Assembly (NCBI GenBank): GCA_038363005.1
Contig: JBBQBI010000004.1
Span: 124,001-188,000 of the forward strand
Origin: JAKOWB01 sp038363005
GTDB lineage: Bacteria; Pseudomonadota; Alphaproteobacteria; Kiloniellales; JACOMY01
Length of the DNA stretch: 64,000 nt
Direction of reading: 5' to 3'
Part shown: positions 44,723 to 53,809 of the stretch, piece after piece
Layout: each line of letters starts with the position of its first letter
Numbering within the stretch: the stretch's first letter is position 1
Translations under genes and position numbers: made by a program
The notes under the pieces: model-generated
The model's input: the letters and a program-made list of their open reading frames with translations, nothing else
Database searches by the model: none
Told to the model about the DNA's origin: nothing

Positions 44723-45271
44723 ATGGAACGGGATGCGCTGGCAATCCCCGGTGTCGCGCTGCGCGCATTGCAGCCGCAACGGGACCGCCGTGGCTCGCTC
44801 ACGGAGTTTCACCGCAGCTCCTGGCCTGAGTCCATCACGATCCGCCAGCTGAACCTGCTGGAGTTCGTGCCTGGTAGCCTGCGCGGGGTTCATCTGCATC
44901 ATCGCCACTGGGACTATCTCTGCCTTCTCTCCGGGCAGCTGCTGGTGGGCCTCAAGGATTGCCGTGGCGCGGCCGCTCCTTCGCCTGGCGGGGCCACGGC
45001 ACTGCTGGCACTCGACGCGAGCCAGCCTGTCTCGGTGCGCATTCCGGCCGGCGTGGCGCACGGCTTCTTCTCCGAACAGGGGGCCACCTTGCTGCTGGCG
45101 GTCGACTGCGCCTGGGACCCGGCGGACGGGCTAGGCTGTCGCTTCGATGACCCGGCCCTGGGGCTCGCCTGGCCGACCGGCCAGCCCATCCTCTCGGCGC
45201 GCGACCGGATGGCCGGCAGCTTCGCCGAGCTGCTCGCCGCCTACGCCACGGCGCTCAGGCATCCGGCATGA
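44723..45271 (+). CDS. RmlC-like cupin, second copy
   Basis: 182 residues. It has the same pattern with different side chains: RDRRGSLTEFHRSSWPES, SLRGVHLHHRHWDYLCLLSG and VRIPAGVAHGFFSEQGATLL. The two copies are diverged, so they probably serve successive or alternative steps on keto-sugars rather than being a recent duplication. ATG 44723 sits 7 bp after the first copy and the stop overlaps the oxidoreductase start by 4 bp. Confidence 0.82.
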   Translation: MERDALAIPGVALRALQPQRDRRGSLTEFHRSSWPESITIRQLNLLEFVPGSLRGVHLHHRHWDYLCLLSGQLLVGLKDCRGAAAPSPGGATALLALDASQPVSVRIPAGVAHGFFSEQGATLLLAVDCAWDPADGLGCRFDDPALGLAWPTGQPILSARDRMAGSFAELLAAYATALRHPA

Positions 45272-46191
45272 CGCTGCGCGTCGGTCTGATCGGCTGCGGC
45301 CGCTGGGGCCGCCATATTCTGCGCGACCTGGTGATGCTGGGCGCGCGGGTTGAGGTGGTGACGCTGCGAGACCGGACGCAGGCTGAGGCCGTCGCCTTGG
45401 GTGCCGCCGCCTGGCACGACGCACTCGACAGCCTGCCGCCGCAGGACGGCTACCTGGTCGCGGTGCCGACGATCCATCACCTGGCGGTGGTCGAGGCGCT
45501 GCTGCCGCGCGGCCGCCCGATCTTCTGCGAGAAGCCGCTGGCCGACACCCTGGCTGGTGCACAGCGGCTGCGGCAGCGGGCCGACGGTCGACTCTTCGTC
45601 ATGCACAAGTGGCGCTACCATCCGGGCGTGACGGCGCTGGCCGCGTTGCTGGCCGAGGGTCGCCTGGGTCAGCCGCTGGCACTGCAGATCCGTCAATTCG
45701 GTTGGGGCAATCCGCACCGCGACGTGGACGCCGCCACCATCCTGCTGCCCCACGCGCTGTCCATGACTTTGCATCTGCTGGGCGACATCCCGCCGCTGCG
45801 CCAGGCCTGGGCCACGGTGCCCGGGCGGGTCGATGGCGGCGTCCTGGCCCTGCTCGGTGCTGCCGACGGCGCGGCGCCGCAGGTGTTGCTGGAGTATGCG
45901 ATTGCCCATCCCGAACACCGTCGCAGCGTGGTGCTGACCGGCAGCGAGGGCAGCGCCCAACTTGGCGGTTCCTACGACGACAGCATCACCCTGCGCCTGG
46001 GGACGCCGGGTGCGGCGGGCGAGGAGCAGCGCCTGGCGGTCGGCACGCGCCTGCCGCTGGAGCTGGAGATTGAGGCCTTCCTGGCCCATCTCGCCGGCGG
46101 CCCGCCGCCGTTGAGCCCGATCGAGGACGAACTGCAGGTCGCCGAACGGCTTGACGAGATACGGCGCGCCGCGGGATTGATCGGTGCATGA
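45268..46191 (+). CDS. Gfo/Idh/MocA family NAD(P)-dependent oxidoreductase
   Basis: 307 residues. Rossmann motif VGLIGCGRWGRHILRDL at the start and the family CEKPLADT near residue 85, where the lysine is catalytic. FVMHKWRYHPG follows. Such enzymes oxidise or reduce sugar carbons, including nucleotide sugars in surface-glycan routes. ATGA overlaps with both neighbours place it firmly in the operon of two RmlC-like cupins and a GT2. I infer conversion of a nucleotide sugar; the precise step is unknown. Confidence 0.88.
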   Translation: MTLRVGLIGCGRWGRHILRDLVMLGARVEVVTLRDRTQAEAVALGAAAWHDALDSLPPQDGYLVAVPTIHHLAVVEALLPRGRPIFCEKPLADTLAGAQRLRQRADGRLFVMHKWRYHPGVTALAALLAEGRLGQPLALQIRQFGWGNPHRDVDAATILLPHALSMTLHLLGDIPPLRQAWATVPGRVDGGVLALLGAADGAAPQVLLEYAIAHPEHRRSVVLTGSEGSAQLGGSYDDSITLRLGTPGAAGEEQRLAVGTRLPLELEIEAFLAHLAGGPPPLSPIEDELQVAERLDEIRRAAGLIGA

Positions 46192-47216
46192 GCGCCACCC
46201 TGGAGCCGACCTTTACCATCATGCTGCCGGTCAACCGTGCGCCCGCGCTGCTGCCCTTCGCGGTGGCCTCGGTGCGGGCGCAGACGCGCGGCGACTTCGA
46301 GCTGATGATCATCTGCGATGGTGCCCCGGCAGAGACCGTGGACTGCGCCCAGGCGCTGGCGGCCGAAGATCCGCGCCTTTCGGTGCGGGTGCACGAGAAG
46401 GGCGCCAACCGCGGCGAGATCTGGCGCCACATGGCGTTGTGCGACGCGCGCGGGCGCTTTGTCTGCCAGCTGGGTGACGACGATCTCTGGCTGCCGAACC
46501 ACCTTGCAGAGGTGGAGCGTCTGCTGGCGGTCGCCGATTTCGGCAACATGCTGCATGTCGAAATGCGCCCAGGCGGTGAGGTCGTGACAATTGCCGCCGA
46601 CTTGGCCAATCCGGAGCTCCGCCAGGCCATGCTCGACGGCATGACCAACCTGGCCGGCCCCACCTGTTCGGCCTATCGCCTCGCGGCCTATCGCAGCCTG
46701 CCTGAGGGCTGGACGCCAGCGCCGCCGGACATCTGGAGCGACCTGTTCATGTGGCGCAAGTTCCTGCGCCAGCCCGGCCTGACCTTCGCCACGCGCTTCG
46801 CCATCAGCGCGGTCTGCCTGCCCGCGGCGCTGCGCTGGGGCTGGTCGCTGGAGAAGCGGCAGGAGGAAACACGTCTCTATGCCGCCCGGGTGCAGGACCC
46901 TGCCTGGCGCTGTGACTATATCAACGACGCCCTGCGTCAGGCCGCCGACAACTTCAACCAGCGTCTGCAGCAGGCGCGGCAGCTCCTGGAGCAGGACAGT
47001 GGACGCCAGCGGGCGGCCGAGGCCGACATGGCGCTGCGGCTGTCGCAGCAGACGGCCCAGCTGCACTATGTGCAGGCCGAACTGAACAAGCTGGCGCAGG
47101 AGCGTGGCGCCCTGCTGCGTCGCGCGCGCCAGGCCGAGGCGCGGGTCGCGTTCGTCGAACGGTCGCGCGTGTGGCGCCTGCGGCAACGTCTGGCGCGGCT
47201 GCTCGGCCGCAGCTAG
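46188..47216 (+). CDS. Family 2 glycosyltransferase with C-terminal coiled coil
   Basis: 342 residues. The GT-A domain has FTIMLPVNRAPALLPFAVAS, LMIICDGAPAETVDC and the metal motif FVCQLGDDDLWLPNHL (about residue 95). From about residue 255 to 325 the sequence is heptad-like (ADNFNQRLQQARQLLEQDSG, ALRLSQQTAQL), suggesting a coiled coil that may link it to partner enzymes or a membrane. Coupled by ATGA to the oxidoreductase, it is the last gene of the operon and presumably attaches the modified sugar. It ends 4 bp inside the cyclase gene. Confidence 0.87.
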   Translation: MSATLEPTFTIMLPVNRAPALLPFAVASVRAQTRGDFELMIICDGAPAETVDCAQALAAEDPRLSVRVHEKGANRGEIWRHMALCDARGRFVCQLGDDDLWLPNHLAEVERLLAVADFGNMLHVEMRPGGEVVTIAADLANPELRQAMLDGMTNLAGPTCSAYRLAAYRSLPEGWTPAPPDIWSDLFMWRKFLRQPGLTFATRFAISAVCLPAALRWGWSLEKRQEETRLYAARVQDPAWRCDYINDALRQAADNFNQRLQQARQLLEQDSGRQRAAEADMALRLSQQTAQLHYVQAELNKLAQERGALLRRARQAEARVAFVERSRVWRLRQRLARLLGRS

Positions 47217-48421
47217 GCGGCGTCGGCGGCAGCTTCCTCGAGCAGCGTGTAGACGCGTTGGCGCTCGGCGAAGCCCTTCAAGCGGAAGGGGCCCATCGGC
47301 CTTAGCGACCGCTTCAGTCCCTGGGCGAAGCGGGTCGACATCAGCAGCGACTGCTCGGTGCGGGCGCAGAGCGCCGCCAGGCGGCTGACCAGGTTCACGT
47401 CGCGGCCGATCACGGTGAAATCCTGCCGCTCCACTGAGCCGACGTTGCCATAGGCGACGCGCCCCAGATGCAGCGCCACGCCTGCCTTCAGCGGCCGGTC
47501 GGCGGGGCGGGTCTCCAGGTTCAGCCGCGCCAGATTGGCCAAGCCCTCCTCCGCCGCGGCCAGGGCGCGCAACCGCGGCTCCTTCACCGGCGCCTCGCCT
47601 TCAGGCTGCGGGAAGATCGCCAGCACGGCGTCGCCAATGAACTTCAGCACCTCGCCGCCATTGGCCACCACCGGCGGCACGAAGCAGTCGAAATAGTGGT
47701 TCAGCAGCGCCACCAGCGCGGTGTCGTCCATCTCGTTCGACAGCTGGGTGAAACCGCGCAGGTCAACATAGAGCATGGCGGCGGCGAGCTGGGTGACATC
47801 GCCGCGGCGCACCTGGCCGGCCAGGATGCGGCCGCCGGGTTCGCGACCGACATAGATGCTCAGCACCTCGGTCAGCATGCGGTGCAGGGTCTTGAGCTCA
47901 AGGATACGGCTGTAGAGCGGCTGCAGCTTCCGCAGCAGCTGCTGGTCGCCCTCGGTGAAGCCCTCGGGCCGCCTGGTGGCGAAGGAAACGGCGTGCACCT
48001 CGCCATCGGAATAGAACAGCGGCCCCATCAGGTAGTGGGTGAGGCCCTCCGCCTTCAGGTCCGCCAGGATCGAATAGGGGCCGGCGTCCAGTTGCGGGCG
48101 CAGCGCCAGCCACTTGCGGGTATCGTGAACAGTCTTGATGGGGCTGGTTTCGTAGGCGCGGTCGACATCGGCCGAATAGTCGTAGTGCTGCTCCACCGTG
48201 CTTTCGCCGTGGCGCCAGACCCGGCCGATGCCGGTCCGTTCGCTGTGCAGCGTCTGGATGTGGGTCGAGGCGCGCGCCAGCGGCACACCGGCGGCCACCA
48301 AATGCTCGGCATAGCCCTCCAGCACCTCGCCGGCGCCACGCGCGCGCTCGCCGGCTTCGATCAGCCACTGGGCAAGCGGCAGGAAGCGCGGGTCGGTGAC
48401 GGCGATGCTGGGCGAATCCAT
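47213..48421 (-). CDS. Class III adenylate/guanylate cyclase with GAF-like N-terminus
   Basis: 402 residues. The N-terminal half (about 1-190) resembles a GAF-type sensor region. The C-terminal cyclase domain has AAMLYVDLRGFTQLSN (metal Asp), GGEVLKFIGDAVLAIFP (second metal Asp), GVALHLGRVAYGNVGS and DFTVIGRDVNLVSRLAALC. Both metal aspartates are present, so it should be active. Members of this layout are common in Rhodospirillales and Rhizobiales. The signal is unknown. It faces the glycosyltransferase operon end to end. Confidence 0.9.
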   Translation of the reverse strand: MDSPSIAVTDPRFLPLAQWLIEAGERARGAGEVLEGYAEHLVAAGVPLARASTHIQTLHSERTGIGRVWRHGESTVEQHYDYSADVDRAYETSPIKTVHDTRKWLALRPQLDAGPYSILADLKAEGLTHYLMGPLFYSDGEVHAVSFATRRPEGFTEGDQQLLRKLQPLYSRILELKTLHRMLTEVLSIYVGREPGGRILAGQVRRGDVTQLAAAMLYVDLRGFTQLSNEMDDTALVALLNHYFDCFVPPVVANGGEVLKFIGDAVLAIFPQPEGEAPVKEPRLRALAAAEEGLANLARLNLETRPADRPLKAGVALHLGRVAYGNVGSVERQDFTVIGRDVNLVSRLAALCARTEQSLLMSTRFAQGLKRSLRPMGPFRLKGFAERQRVYTLLEEAAADAA

Positions 48422-48620
48422 GGCACTCGGGCGGGTCGGCTGTGGCGGTCGGCGTGGCTGATGTAAGCAACTACCAGACAGTTTACCACTAGCCGAAGGT
48501 CTGGGGTTGCGTCGTCACAAGGCTTTGGCCGGAAACCCTTTCACGGACGCCTTTGGATCGGATGGCACCCTTGCAGTGACCCGGCTTGCCGCTGGCCGGG
48601 CCGCGGGCTTATCAAGGGCC

Positions 48621-50321
48621 ATGACCACCTCGCCGCCCGACCGCCTTGTCATCGCCCTGGCGCAGCTCAACCCGACCGTCGGCGACGTCGCCGGCAACCT
48701 TGGCTTGATCCGCCAGGCCCGCGCCGCCGCGGCCGCCGCCGGTGCCGATGTTCTGATGACGACGGAGCTGGCGCTGTCCGGCTACCCGCCGGAGGACCTG
48801 GTGTGGAAGCCGGCCTTCCTGGCGGCGCTGCGCGCCGCGGTCGACAGCCTGGCGGGCGAGACTGCGGACGGCGGCCCGGCCGTCCTGCTGGCGACGCCCT
48901 GGTGCGAGGCGGTGCCGGCCGCCGGCGTGCCGCGCCCGGTGGTGACCAATTCCGTGCTCTACCTCGATCAGGGCCGCATCCTGACACGCCGCGACAAGCA
49001 CGACCTGCCGAACTATGGCGTGTTCGACGAAAAGCGCGTGTTCGAGGCCGGCTCGCTGCCCGGGCCGATCAATGTGCGCGGCGTGCGCCTGGGCGTGCTG
49101 ATCTGCGAGGACATGTGGACGCCGGACGCCGCCGAGACACTGGCGGAAAGCGGCGCCGAGATCCTGCTGGTGCCCAACGGTTCGCCCTTCGAGAGCGAGA
49201 AGCTGGATGAGCGCCTGCAGCTCGCCATCGCCCGGGTAACGGAGACCGGCCTACCGCTGGTCTACCTGAACCAGGTCGGCGGCCAGGACGAGCTGGTGTT
49301 CGATGGCGCCTCCTTCGTTTTGCAGGCCGATTGCGCGCTGGCCGGGCAGCTGCCGGCCTTCGAGGCGACCCTGGCGATCACCCGCTGGGAACGACAGGGC
49401 GACGGCTGGCGCTGCAGCGAGGCGCCGCTGGTCAAGCCGCCAGAGGGATTGGAGCAGATCTATCGCGCGCTGATGCTGGGCCTGGGCGACTACGTCAACA
49501 AGAATGGCTTTCCGGGCATCATCCTGGGCTTGTCGGGCGGCATCGATTCGGCGATCTCCGCCGCCGTGGCGGCCGATGCGCTGGGGCCCGACCGGGTGCG
49601 CGCCGTCATGCTGCCCTCGCCCTATACCAGCCAGGACAGCCTGGACGACGCGGCCGCCTGTGCCGGCCTGCTGGGTATCCAGCTCGACAGCATCTCGATC
49701 GAGCCGGCGATGCAGGCCTTCGAGGGCATGCTGCGGCCGCTGTTCGACGGCCTGGCGCCGAACAGTGCCGAGGAGAACGTGCAGGCGCGGGCCCGCGGCC
49801 TGACCTTGATGGCGCTGTCCAACAAGCTGGGGCCCATGGTGCTGTCCACCGGCAACAAGTCGGAGATGAGCGTCGGCTACGCTACGCTCTATGGCGACAT
49901 GTGCGGCGGCTTCAATGTGCTGAAGGATGTCTACAAGACCGAGGTCTACGCGCTGTCGAACTGGCGCAACCAGCATCGGCCGGCCGGCGCCCGGGGCCCG
50001 GCCGGCCGCGTCATCCCCGAGCGCATCATCACCAAGGCGCCGACCGCTGAGCTGAAGCCCAACCAGACCGACCAGGACACCCTGCCGCCCTATGACCAGC
50101 TCGACGCCATCCTGGCCGGGCTGATCGAGCGCGAGGCCACGGTGGAGACCCTGGTGGGCGAAGGGCATGGTCGCGAGGTGGTGCTGAGGGTCTGGCGCAT
50201 GCTGGACGGCGCCGAATACAAGCGCCGCCAGGCGGCGCCTGGCGTCAAGATCACCCGCCGCGCGCTGTCGCGCGAGCGGCGTTTTCCCATCACCAACGGC
50301 TTCCGCGCGCCGCGTACCTAG
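48621..50321 (+). CDS. nadE: Glutamine-dependent NAD+ synthetase
   Basis: Amidates deamido-NAD to NAD using glutamine. 566 residues from ATG 48621. N-terminal nitrilase-type glutaminase: Glu in MTTELALSGYPPEDLVW, Lys in RDKHDLPNYGVFDEKRVF, Cys in GVLICEDMW. The synthetase domain has ILGLSGGIDSAISAAVAA and LSTGNKSEMSVGYATLYGD. Length matches the two-domain bacterial form. It is monocistronic, ending 4 bp inside the convergent GNAT gene. Confidence 0.96.
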   Translation: MTTSPPDRLVIALAQLNPTVGDVAGNLGLIRQARAAAAAAGADVLMTTELALSGYPPEDLVWKPAFLAALRAAVDSLAGETADGGPAVLLATPWCEAVPAAGVPRPVVTNSVLYLDQGRILTRRDKHDLPNYGVFDEKRVFEAGSLPGPINVRGVRLGVLICEDMWTPDAAETLAESGAEILLVPNGSPFESEKLDERLQLAIARVTETGLPLVYLNQVGGQDELVFDGASFVLQADCALAGQLPAFEATLAITRWERQGDGWRCSEAPLVKPPEGLEQIYRALMLGLGDYVNKNGFPGIILGLSGGIDSAISAAVAADALGPDRVRAVMLPSPYTSQDSLDDAAACAGLLGIQLDSISIEPAMQAFEGMLRPLFDGLAPNSAEENVQARARGLTLMALSNKLGPMVLSTGNKSEMSVGYATLYGDMCGGFNVLKDVYKTEVYALSNWRNQHRPAGARGPAGRVIPERIITKAPTAELKPNQTDQDTLPPYDQLDAILAGLIEREATVETLVGEGHGREVVLRVWRMLDGAEYKRRQAAPGVKITRRALSRERRFPITNGFRAPRT

Positions 50322-51004
50322 CTCAGCAGGCCGCGGATCTCGTCCAGATCCTTGACGCAGATCACGTGGTAGCCGCCGGACGCATGGTCTTTGGGTGCGA
50401 AATCCGGCGCCAGGCTATGGAATCGACAGCCGAGCACCTGGCCATAGAAGCGCAGCAGGGGATCGCGCTGCAGCGTCTTCTCCGCCGGCCGCCGTCCGCT
50501 CGCCGCCCAGCGATCGAGCGCGGCGCGGAAGACCGGGTCGGCCGGCACGCGCAGGCCCCTGGGATCCTCGTCGCCGGCATAGGCGGCGCAGCGGCTGTTG
50601 CCGACCAGCCAGCGTGCACCCAGCGCCCGGCACTCCGACAGAAGACCGGCGAGGAGCTGCCAAATCATCGCGCCGCCGCGATACCGTGGATCGATCGCCA
50701 AGTTGTGGATGTAGACCGAGCGCACCGGATTGCTGCGTGGCAGCGATACGAACTCGGCATAGCGTCGCGGCAACCGCGCCCGGTTGGTCGGCACTTCGCT
50801 GGTCGGCACGAAGCAGACGGCACCCACGAGTGTCGCGTCGGAGGTCACCCCCAGCACCTCGTGGCCGATTGCGAAGCGCTGCCTGATGGTGGCTTCACTG
50901 GCGCGCATTGTTGGCGGCCAGACAGCGGCCTCCAGGCTCACAAGTGCAGCCGCGTCATCCGGCCCCAGACGACGAAATGAGTGATTGGTGAGGCCTTCGA
51001 TCAT
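50318..51004 (-). CDS. GNAT-family acetyltransferase
   Basis: 228 residues from ATG 51004 (an upstream in-frame start at 51040 would add 12). The acetyl-CoA binding strand and loop are VRSVYIHNLAIDPRYRGGAMIWQLL (core: LAIDPRYRGGAMI, about residue 103), followed by ARWLVGNSRCAAY. Substrate is unknown. It is divergent from a four-gene ATP-grasp array with 102 bp between starts that contain a palindrome, so shared regulation is likely. GNAT-fold enzymes in such settings may acylate or, as in aminoacyl-tRNA-dependent ligases, add amino acids; nothing here decides which. Confidence 0.8.
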   Translation of the reverse strand: MIEGLTNHSFRRLGPDDAAALVSLEAAVWPPTMRASEATIRQRFAIGHEVLGVTSDATLVGAVCFVPTSEVPTNRARLPRRYAEFVSLPRSNPVRSVYIHNLAIDPRYRGGAMIWQLLAGLLSECRALGARWLVGNSRCAAYAGDEDPRGLRVPADPVFRAALDRWAASGRRPAEKTLQRDPLLRFYGQVLGCRFHSLAPDFAPKDHASGGYHVICVKDLDEIRGLLS

Positions 51005-51073
51005 TCGTGCAAGACTAGCGGCGGGACGGCGGGCTGGCAAAGGTTGCAGCCGCTGGACCAGCCGCTACGAACT

Positions 51074-51089
51074 GACTATTCCTATAGTC
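51074..51089. promoter_or_regulatory. Perfect 16-bp palindrome between GNAT and the ATP-grasp array
   Basis: GACTAT-TCCT-ATAGTC (51074-51089): two 6-base arms with a 4-base centre. It lies 17 bases before the ATG of the first array gene and 69 bases before the GNAT start on the other strand. It is AT-rich compared with its surroundings. Good candidate for an operator controlling both directions. Confidence 0.5.
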
Positions 51090-51106
51090 GGGCCAAGAGA
51101 AGGGCG

Positions 51107-52012
51107 ATGAGCAGCTTGGCGGAACGGCAAAAACCTGTGATTCGAGCGTCAAGCGTCGGTAGCCTGTCGATTCTGACCCACCGCCTCCAGGGACCGCCGA
51201 CCGGCTACTACATCGCCTACGTCATGGATCTTTGGCGCAGCCAGGGACGCCGGGTCATGGTTCACCAGGGGCTGGGTTCGCCGCCGCCGGCTGAGGCAGC
51301 GCTGCTGCACCTCGACATGACCGACTATCCGCCGGACTATCGCGCGCTGGCGGCACGCTATCCGTTGGCACTCAATGCCACGCAGTCCAGCCTGGCCAAG
51401 CGGGTGGTCAGCCGCAATCTGCTGACGCGCGACGATTCTTACGACGGGGCGGTGATCGTCAAGACCGACGCCAATGCCGGCGGCTTGCCTGAACGGCGCC
51501 TGGCCCTGGCGGAGCAGGGGTGCGCTCGGCGCGTCTGGCAGGCCCTGCGACGTCGTCTGCCGCCCGCTCTGAGCGGCGAGCCTATGGCGCGCTATCGCGT
51601 CTACCCGCGCCTCGGCGCAGTGCCGGGCTGGGTCTGGCGCCATCCCGGCCTGGTGGTTGAGCGCCTGCTTCTCGACCGCGCCGTGATTGCCGGGCAGAGC
51701 CTCAACGGCATCCGGCAGTGGTTCTGCCTGGGCGATCGCGGCATCGTGCTGACCTATCGCAGCCCGGCACCTTGCATCCGCTACGACAACACCACGCACA
51801 TCGCCCTCGACGACGCAGCCGTGCCGGACAGCATCCAGGCCCAGCGCCGGGCGCTGGGCATCGACTACGGCAAGCTGGACTATGTCGTGGTCGACGGCGA
51901 AGCTCATCTATTGGACGTCAATCGCACGCCCTACCTGGGCCCGCCACCGTGGAGCGAGACAACGGACCGCATCTGCCGCACCTTGGCCGCCGGGCTCGAC
52001 GACCTGCTGTGA
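51107..52012 (+). CDS. ATP-grasp-like protein, KTDxN family, array copy 1
   Basis: 301 residues. An N-terminal domain starts LSILTHRLQG and carries LLHLDMT (residues 66-72). The ATP-grasp strand with its nucleotide-binding lysine is VIVKTDAN (116-123). The metal-site region is GIDYGKLDYV (251-260) with LLDVNRTP (268-275), the D-x-N form of the usual ATP-grasp E-x-N. GWVWRHPGLVVERLL is a family-specific centre. I infer an ATP-dependent carboxylate-amine ligase; the substrate is unknown. AAGGG precedes the ATG. Copy 2 starts in the stop (GTGA). It is closer to copy 4 than to copies 2 and 3. Confidence 0.8.
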   Translation: MSSLAERQKPVIRASSVGSLSILTHRLQGPPTGYYIAYVMDLWRSQGRRVMVHQGLGSPPPAEAALLHLDMTDYPPDYRALAARYPLALNATQSSLAKRVVSRNLLTRDDSYDGAVIVKTDANAGGLPERRLALAEQGCARRVWQALRRRLPPALSGEPMARYRVYPRLGAVPGWVWRHPGLVVERLLLDRAVIAGQSLNGIRQWFCLGDRGIVLTYRSPAPCIRYDNTTHIALDDAAVPDSIQAQRRALGIDYGKLDYVVVDGEAHLLDVNRTPYLGPPPWSETTDRICRTLAAGLDDLL

Positions 52013-52848
52013 CCGTACGCTCACTGGCAATACTAACCCATGCCCGCCAGGGCCTGAACCCGGACTATTTCCTGGCGACGGTGGCCGACCAGTTCTGGCG
52101 TCCGGCCGGCCGCAGGGTGCTGCTGCACAAAGGGCTTGGACCGCCGCCGCCAGCCGACCTCGCCATCCTGCATGTCGACCTGACGGTGGTGCCGCCAGCC
52201 TATCGGGCACTGGGTGCCGGCTATGCCCAGGTGTTGAACGGCCAGGTGTCGGACATCGCCAAGCGCCGTGTCGCTGACGGCCTGGTCCGGCCGGGCGACG
52301 GTTACGACGGGCCGGTGGTGGTGAAGACCGACCTCAATCACGCCGGGGAGTCTGAGCGCCGCCTGCGCCAGGCCGGCGAGGGCGGGGCGCTGGCCCGCCT
52401 GCGCGATCGCCTGCCACCACGCTGGCGCGGGCTGCCGCCCGGCGGCGACTACCGGGTCTATGCCAGGACCGCGGCGGTGCCGCGCTGGGTCTGGCGCAAT
52501 CCGGCGCTGGTGGTGCAGCGCCTTTTCGTCGAGCGTCATGGCGCCCACTATGCCCTCCACCAATGGCTCTTCCTGGGCAAGGCCGGCATTGTCTCCTCGA
52601 TGCTGGGAACCGAGCCGCTGGTGAAGTGGTCGAACAAGGTAGGATTCCTGCCGCTGCACAACGAGGTGCCGGAGGAAATCCAGCAGCGCCGCCGCGACCT
52701 GGGCTTCGACTTCGGCAAGTTCGACTATGTGATCGATGGCGGGCGCGCCCGGCTGCTCGATGCCAACACCACGCCGCACCACGGCACCACCGGCCCGCTG
52801 ACCGAGCGCCAGCGGACCGTGGTGGCCTGCCTGGCCAGTGGCCTGTAG
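52009..52848 (+). CDS. ATP-grasp-like protein, KTDxN family, array copy 2
   Basis: 279 residues from GTG 52009, overlapping the copy 1 stop by 4 bp. ILHVDLT (53-59), VVVKTDLN (103-110), then GFDFGKFDYV and LLDANTTP near the C-terminus. It shares CLNG/VLNG...KRRVADGLV and GDGYDGPVVVKTDLNH with copy 3, so these two look like a later duplication. No signal peptide or membrane helix; cytoplasmic. Function as for copy 1: ligase chemistry inferred, substrate unknown. Confidence 0.8.
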   Translation: MTVRSLAILTHARQGLNPDYFLATVADQFWRPAGRRVLLHKGLGPPPPADLAILHVDLTVVPPAYRALGAGYAQVLNGQVSDIAKRRVADGLVRPGDGYDGPVVVKTDLNHAGESERRLRQAGEGGALARLRDRLPPRWRGLPPGGDYRVYARTAAVPRWVWRNPALVVQRLFVERHGAHYALHQWLFLGKAGIVSSMLGTEPLVKWSNKVGFLPLHNEVPEEIQQRRRDLGFDFGKFDYVIDGGRARLLDANTTPHHGTTGPLTERQRTVVACLASGL

Positions 52849-52854
52849 CGCGGC

Positions 52855-53721
52855 ATGATCGAACCCGACCTGGCCATCCTCACGCACGAGCGGCAGGGCC
52901 TCGACCCCGGTTATTCGCTGGCAGCCATGGCCGACCAGGTGCTGCGCCCGGGTGGCCGGCAGGTGGCGCTGCACCAGGGTCTCGGCCCGCCGCCGCTGGC
53001 GCGGCTGGCGATCCTGCACGTCGACTTGACCGTGGTGCCGCCTGCCTACCTTGCGCTCGGTACCCGCTATCGCCGTTGCCTCAACGGCGGGGTGGCTGAC
53101 ATCTCCAAGCGGCGCGTGGCCGATGGGTTGGTGCAACACGGCGACGGCTATGACGGGCCGGTGGTGGTGAAGACCGACCTCAATCACCAGGGCAGCGCAG
53201 AAAGCGCCATGCGTCGGCAAGGCCTTGGCGCACTGCGACGCGCCGCTTTGCAGGCCAGGGAGCGGCTGCCGGGCCGTTGGAGCGGCCGCCTGCCTGGTGG
53301 CCACTACAGCGTATTCCCGCGTGCTGCCGACGTGCCCGGCTGGGTCTGGCGGCGTCCGGAATTGGTGGTTCAGCGCCTGTTTGAAGAGCGGCGCGAAGGA
53401 CTCTTCGCGCTCAATCAATGGTACTTCCTGGGCGAGGCCGGGGTCGTGTCGACCATGCTGGCATCGGTGCCCTTCGTGAACATGGCCAGCGTGGTGCGGC
53501 GCCTGCCGCTGCATGGCGAGGTGCCCGACGAGTTGCGCCTGCGGCGACGAGAGCTGGGCTTCGACTACGGCAAGTTCGACTATGTGATCGCGGGCGGACG
53601 CGCCCATCTGCTGGACGCCAACCGTACGCCGCACCTGTCAGGCGACCCACCCACGGCCGAGCGCATGTTGGCGGTCCACCGCCTGCTGGCCAGCGGCCTC
53701 GATGCACTGGTGCCTCGCTGA
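52855..53721 (+). CDS. ATP-grasp-like protein, KTDxN family, array copy 3
   Basis: 288 residues, 6 bp after copy 2. ILHVDLT (53-59), VVVKTDLN (103-110), GFDYGKFDYV and LLDANRTP. The middle region GWVWRRPELVVQRLFEERRE matches the family-specific segment of the other copies. All ATP-grasp landmark residues are kept, so it should be active rather than decaying. An inverted repeat follows the stop, before copy 4, suggesting an internal promoter or control point. Confidence 0.8.
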   Translation: MIEPDLAILTHERQGLDPGYSLAAMADQVLRPGGRQVALHQGLGPPPLARLAILHVDLTVVPPAYLALGTRYRRCLNGGVADISKRRVADGLVQHGDGYDGPVVVKTDLNHQGSAESAMRRQGLGALRRAALQARERLPGRWSGRLPGGHYSVFPRAADVPGWVWRRPELVVQRLFEERREGLFALNQWYFLGEAGVVSTMLASVPFVNMASVVRRLPLHGEVPDELRLRRRELGFDYGKFDYVIAGGRAHLLDANRTPHLSGDPPTAERMLAVHRLLASGLDALVPR

Positions 53722-53757
53722 GCGCCGCGCAGGCTAGGCTGGCAGCAGACAATGGGC

Positions 53758-53775
53758 CTGCATACAAACATGCAG
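53758..53775. promoter_or_regulatory. Inverted repeat before ATP-grasp copy 4
   Basis: CTGCAT (53758-53763) and ATGCAG (53770-53775) are a perfect 6-bp dyad with spacer ACAAAC. It sits in the 88-bp gap between copies 3 and 4, 34 bases before the copy 4 ATG. Possible operator or weak hairpin; no T run. Confidence 0.3.
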
Positions 53776-53809
53776 TAGCGGTTGGCCTGATCTGAGGCGT
53801 GGGGCAGGA

